Below are positions 35,902 to 38,279 of a DNA stretch of 38,279 nt, one piece after another. A model generated the notes under the pieces. That model saw nothing but the letters and a program-made list of their open reading frames with translations. It was not told the origin of the DNA and searched no databases. Location of the stretch: contig CACIRS010000011.1 in the NCBI GenBank assembly GCA_902589115.1, positions 1-38,279 on the forward strand, in the 5' to 3' direction. Numbering within the stretch: the stretch's first letter is position 1; each line of letters begins with the position of its first letter. The DNA comes from an uncultured Prochlorococcus sp. Lineage in GTDB: Bacteria > Cyanobacteriota > Cyanobacteriia > PCC-6307 > Cyanobiaceae. Both the position numbers and the translations under genes were made by a program.

Positions 35902-37102
35902 TTAGTATTGATTTAATAATTCATTTGTTTCTAAAGAGCAACGAATAAGGAGACCAGCAAGTAAAAGACTTGAAATTAATGAGTTCCCACCATAGCTAAT
36001 CATTGGAAGAGGAAGACCAGTAGTTGGCATAACACCTGAAGCAACCGCAATGTTCATAATTGATTGACCTACTAATATTGAGCTTGAACCAATTGCAACT
36101 AATCTGTTTTGATTATTTTTACTCCTTAAAGCAACTCTTAGGCCAAGGAATGCAAATAATAAAAGACATAGCAGCATCATTAAAGACCCCAAAAAACCAA
36201 ATTCTTCTGCAAAAACCGCATATATAAAATCTGTGCTCTGAATAGGCAAATATTGAAGCTTTTGGGTGGACAGTCCAAATCCTTCACCAAACCAGCCTCC
36301 TGAACCAATTGCTATGAGGCTTTGTACAAGTTGATACCCATTACCTTGAGGGTCTTCCCAAGGATTTAAGAATGAGATCACTCTAAGTCTTTGATATTCA
36401 TTGATAAAAATACTTGTGGCGCCTAATAATGTTCCTGTGAATGCTATCCCTAGGAGAGCTTGATATCTCACCCCTGCGGCTAATCCCATCATCCAAAGTA
36501 GAAGACCAGTTAATGCAGCGGTACTTAAATTTGGCTGTTTAAGGATAAGTAGGATCAATGAGCAAAATATTCCTATCCAAAATATCTTTTGATCAGTGTT
36601 AATACGTTTCCAATAAGAAAATATATTAGCTGCTTGTAGTACTAAGAAAGGTTTTATTAATTCTGATGGTTGTATTTGTAATGGCCCAAGTATTAACCAT
36701 CTACTAGCTCCATTTACTGTGCTTCCTATGAAAAGTGTTAATCCTACTAACAAGCATCCAATAAGTAAGCATGGACCTGCGACTCTTAGCCATCTTCTAA
36801 GATTAGTTGAGATAGCTAAATAAAGAAGGCTCCAGCTAGCTAGCAGCCAAATTAATTGCCTTTTAATGTAATAAGCACCATCTCCCATTTCTCGACTTGC
36901 AACCCACCAGCTTGCTGAACCAAGTACAAAGAGCCCTGCAAGGCACCAAAAAAGAGGTAAGAGTTAAAAGTAATCTTGCTTCAGAAGGCCATATTTGCCA
37001 GGGTATTGGCAAAAAATTTTGAATAAAAGACGATTTATCTGTGTTGACTCTTTGGACATTATATGATGCCCTTTGTACACCATTTCCTATTCTTTTCTTC
37101 AT
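35902..37102 (-). CDS. ftsW: FtsW, with an apparent +1 frameshift near the 5' end
   Basis: FtsW is the SEDS peptidoglycan glycosyltransferase of the divisome. From ATG 36888 a 328-residue frame carries FtsW signatures: IGSTVNGASRWLILGPLQIQPSE-type core, FGLSTQKLQYLPIQSTDFIYAVFAEE, and GLPLPMISYGGNS. But typical FtsW sequence continues upstream of that ATG in the same frame (SFWCLAGLFVLGSASWWVAS) with no start codon, and the missing start (LPIPWQIWPSEARLLLTLTS) is in another frame from ATG 37102. The join is at a run of six A (36948-36953; T6 in the mRNA sense). Removing one T gives a continuous 399-aa protein, a normal length. Real indel, sequencing error or slippage cannot be told apart here. 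Confidence 0.85.
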
Positions 37103-37167
37103 TGGAGGTAGATTATCTAGAGGAGTTTCGAGGCAAGTGCAAAACTATGAATATTTCATTGGAGGTA
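37098..37167. repeat. 13-bp direct repeat at the ftsW 5' end
   Basis: TTCATTGGAGGTA occurs at 37098-37110 and again at 37155-37167, 57 bp apart, the first copy spanning the ftsW start codon. It looks like a small local duplication; a regulatory role is possible but unproven. Confidence 0.5.
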
Positions 37168-37537
37168 TGGGTTAGATATTACCATAAATAGAATGCATAT
37201 CAATATGTTTGTTTGGATCTTATTGAGTCAATTTGTTAATTGAGTATCTCTACAATTACTGGAGACCCTTTGATAGGAACTTTGAGTTTTTCGTATTCGA
37301 ATAACTCTGTAAAGAAATTATTCGCAAATTCTTATTTTTGATTAATAATCAATTCTAAATTTGAATTCAAATTACTGATTGATTTTTTTTGTTTACTTTC
37401 TTAGGATTTGTTAGAAAGCTTGAAGACTTGGCTGTGAATATTGGTGGCTATGGATCCAGCTCCCCTTGTTTTTTGGATGATTAATTTCTACTGCGTGATA
37501 GATTCCGCGGGCATTTAGACAGAGAGCTTAGGAGCCC
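37103..37537. other. 435-bp divergent control region, ftsW / ATP synthase
   Basis: Long for this compact genome. It separates leftward ftsW from the rightward atp operon and should carry both promoters. It holds the 13-bp direct repeats, a 16-bp palindrome at 37358-37373, and an imperfect TGATT/AATCA hairpin near 37340-37350. A 22-codon frame (37450-37518) just before atp1 is probably chance. I see no gene. Confidence 0.55.
37358..37373. promoter_or_regulatory. 16-bp perfect palindrome upstream of the atp operon
   Basis: AATTTGAATTCAAATT is its own reverse complement. It lies about 165 bp before atp1 and 255 bp before the ftsW start, a suitable place for a dimeric regulator. A+T-rich palindromes of this length do arise by chance at times. 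Confidence 0.4.
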
Positions 37538-38035
37538 TTGCTGGCACACCCGCTTCTCCAACCTGACCATGACCCTCAGCTAGAGGGCCATTCGCTGTTG
37601 GAAAATTCGGATGAAGCTGGTTCAGCCCCTGATTCCACTTCTGTTCTTGTTCCTTCAGATGAACTCCCTCTGGCATCATCTGATGAGGAGTATGTGCAGC
37701 TTCAGCAGCGCATATTCCTGACAAATGGTCTTGTAATCGTTTTTGCGGTTGCGATCTCATTCATTTTCTTTGACCTTCGCACTACTTCAAGCTTGCTTGT
37801 TGGTGCGGTCTCAGGCGTTGTTTATTTGCGATTACTTGCTCGCAGTATTGGCAAGCTTGGTAAAGGTTCAAAGGCAGTGAGCAGAATTCAATTGGTTGTC
37901 CCGATACTTTTGTTTGTGGCAACCTCAAGGCTTTCTCAAATAGAGTTATTGCCTGCTTTGCTGGGCTTTTTGCTCTATAAGCCTGCTCTCATATTTCAAA
38001 CGCTGCTTGAGTATTCAACTTTAGCTAGTGATTGA
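37538..38035 (+). CDS. atp1: ATP synthase protein I (Atp1/AtpI-like assembly factor)
   Basis: A 165-residue membrane protein directly before atpB, as in cyanobacterial atp operons, where this subunit-like protein aids assembly of the c-ring. The first 65 residues are polar and acidic; then come about four helices: TNGLVIVFAVAISFIFFDL, SSLLVGAVSGVVYLRLLA, LVVPILLFVATSRL and LLPALLGFLLYKPALIF. The start is a TTG with AGGAG (37530-37534) only 3 nt upstream, so the exact start is uncertain, and the N-terminus is poorly conserved. The gap to atpB is 71 bp. Confidence 0.88.
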   Translation: MLAHPLLQPDHDPQLEGHSLLENSDEAGSAPDSTSVLVPSDELPLASSDEEYVQLQQRIFLTNGLVIVFAVAISFIFFDLRTTSSLLVGAVSGVVYLRLLARSIGKLGKGSKAVSRIQLVVPILLFVATSRLSQIELLPALLGFLLYKPALIFQTLLEYSTLASD

Positions 38036-38046
38036 AAAATAAATTT

Positions 38047-38089
38047 GCCGACTTTCGGCTATTAAATTACATTCCGTCGCCATAGCGAC
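38047..38089 (+). promoter_or_regulatory. Two small perfect hairpins between atp1 and atpB
   Basis: GCCGA-CTT-TCGGC (38047-38059) and GTCGC-CATA-GCGAC (38076-38089) are adjacent 5-bp G+C-rich stems in the 71-bp spacer. They end 17 bp before the atpB ATG. They may tune translation or RNA processing to set subunit stoichiometry, a role known for atp leaders in other bacteria. Confidence 0.4.
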
Positions 38090-38106
38090 TCCGAACTTCA
38101 AGCCCA

Positions 38107-38279
38107 ATGGGTTTCCTGTCACTTTCTCTTCATTTTGCTGAACTCGAGGTGGGCCAACACCTCTACTGGCAACTTGGAAATTTAAGGATTCACGGCCAGG
38201 TGTTTATGACTTCCTGGATAGTTATTGGTGCATTACTTGCCCTAGTGGTGGTTGGCACTAAAAAAATGGAACGTGACCC
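38107..38279 (+). CDS. atpB: ATP synthase F0 subunit a, N-terminal part (3' end outside window)
   Basis: The first 57 codons: [20 protein letters not shown], then [20 protein letters not shown] and the start of the first helix ([17 protein letters not shown]). This matches cyanobacterial and plastid AtpB (subunit a, the proton half-channels), where the [16 protein letters not shown] segment is very conserved. The frame remains open to the window edge. Confidence 0.95.
   Translation, partial: MGFLSLSLHFAELEVGQHLYWQLGNLRIHGQVFMTSWIVIGALLALVVVGTKKMERD

Noticed and set aside
36946-36955. Canonical -1 slippery heptamer T-TTT-TTG at the ftsW frameshift
   Set aside because: The heptamer is in the right phase, but a -1 slip leads to the frame that is not FtsW; a +1 shift or one fewer T is needed.
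37450-37518. 22-codon frame (MDPAPLVFWMINFYCVIDSA...) just before atp1
   Set aside because: Too short, with no clear ribosome site or known counterpart; could be a leader peptide but nothing supports it.

Overview
The window is about 38 kb of A+T-rich, densely packed bacterial chromosome. It almost certainly comes from a marine picocyanobacterium, most probably Prochlorococcus, perhaps a low-light clade; the clade cannot be fixed from this sequence. The evidence is the split RNA polymerase beta' gene (rpoC1 + rpoC2, a cyanobacterial trait), a 50-residue high-light-inducible (Hli) protein, ycf35/DUF1257, DUF3143, plastid-type System II cytochrome c biogenesis (ccdA + ccs1), the picocyanobacterial biotin cluster with a BioK-type esterase, and very short intergenic spaces with many overlapping genes. 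I saw no insertion sequence, phage gene, CRISPR array, rRNA or tRNA. This is core genome, not an island.

Layout. (1) 1-1.7 kb: the 3' end of rpiA, convergent with hisD. (2) 1.8-14 kb: a long rightward block of rpsT, tatD, rpoB, rpoC1, rpoC2, hli and rlmN, covering a ribosomal protein, the transcription core, a thylakoid stress protein and an rRNA/tRNA methylase. A 292-bp leader before rpoB holds a 14-bp perfect hairpin and a mini-ORF that ends on the rpoB start codon. (3) 14-19.1 kb: a sodium:solute symporter, a tiny membrane peptide, a HEAT-repeat protein, then a tightly coupled set of DUF2997, Ycf35/DUF1257, a 4Fe-4S ferredoxin and an aldo/keto reductase. (4) 19.1-20.7 kb: rsmG (leftward), then a J-domain membrane protein whose 3' end overlaps DUF3143 by 167 bp. 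(5) 20.7-25.5 kb: the leftward biotin operon bioF-bioK-bioC-bioD-bioA. (6) 25.6-33 kb: a Ski2-like helicase (rightward); fumC, purB and a small conserved gene (leftward); tlyA (rightward); glnB (PII) and a small conserved gene (leftward). (7) 33.4-38.3 kb: queF, convergent with ccs1, ccdA and ftsW; then the start of the ATP synthase operon (atp1, atpB) facing away from ftsW.

The most notable points are an apparent single-base frameshift in the 5' part of ftsW, the out-of-frame DnaJ/DUF3143 overlap, an aldo/keto reductase whose C-terminal iron-sulfur region has lost its cysteines beside a stand-alone ferredoxin, the structured rpoB leader, and a PII protein with Phe in place of Tyr51. Several starts were moved from the longest ORF on ribosome-site, overlap or homology grounds (hisD, rpoC1, rlmN, the HEAT gene, bioD, bioC, purB, tlyA, queF).
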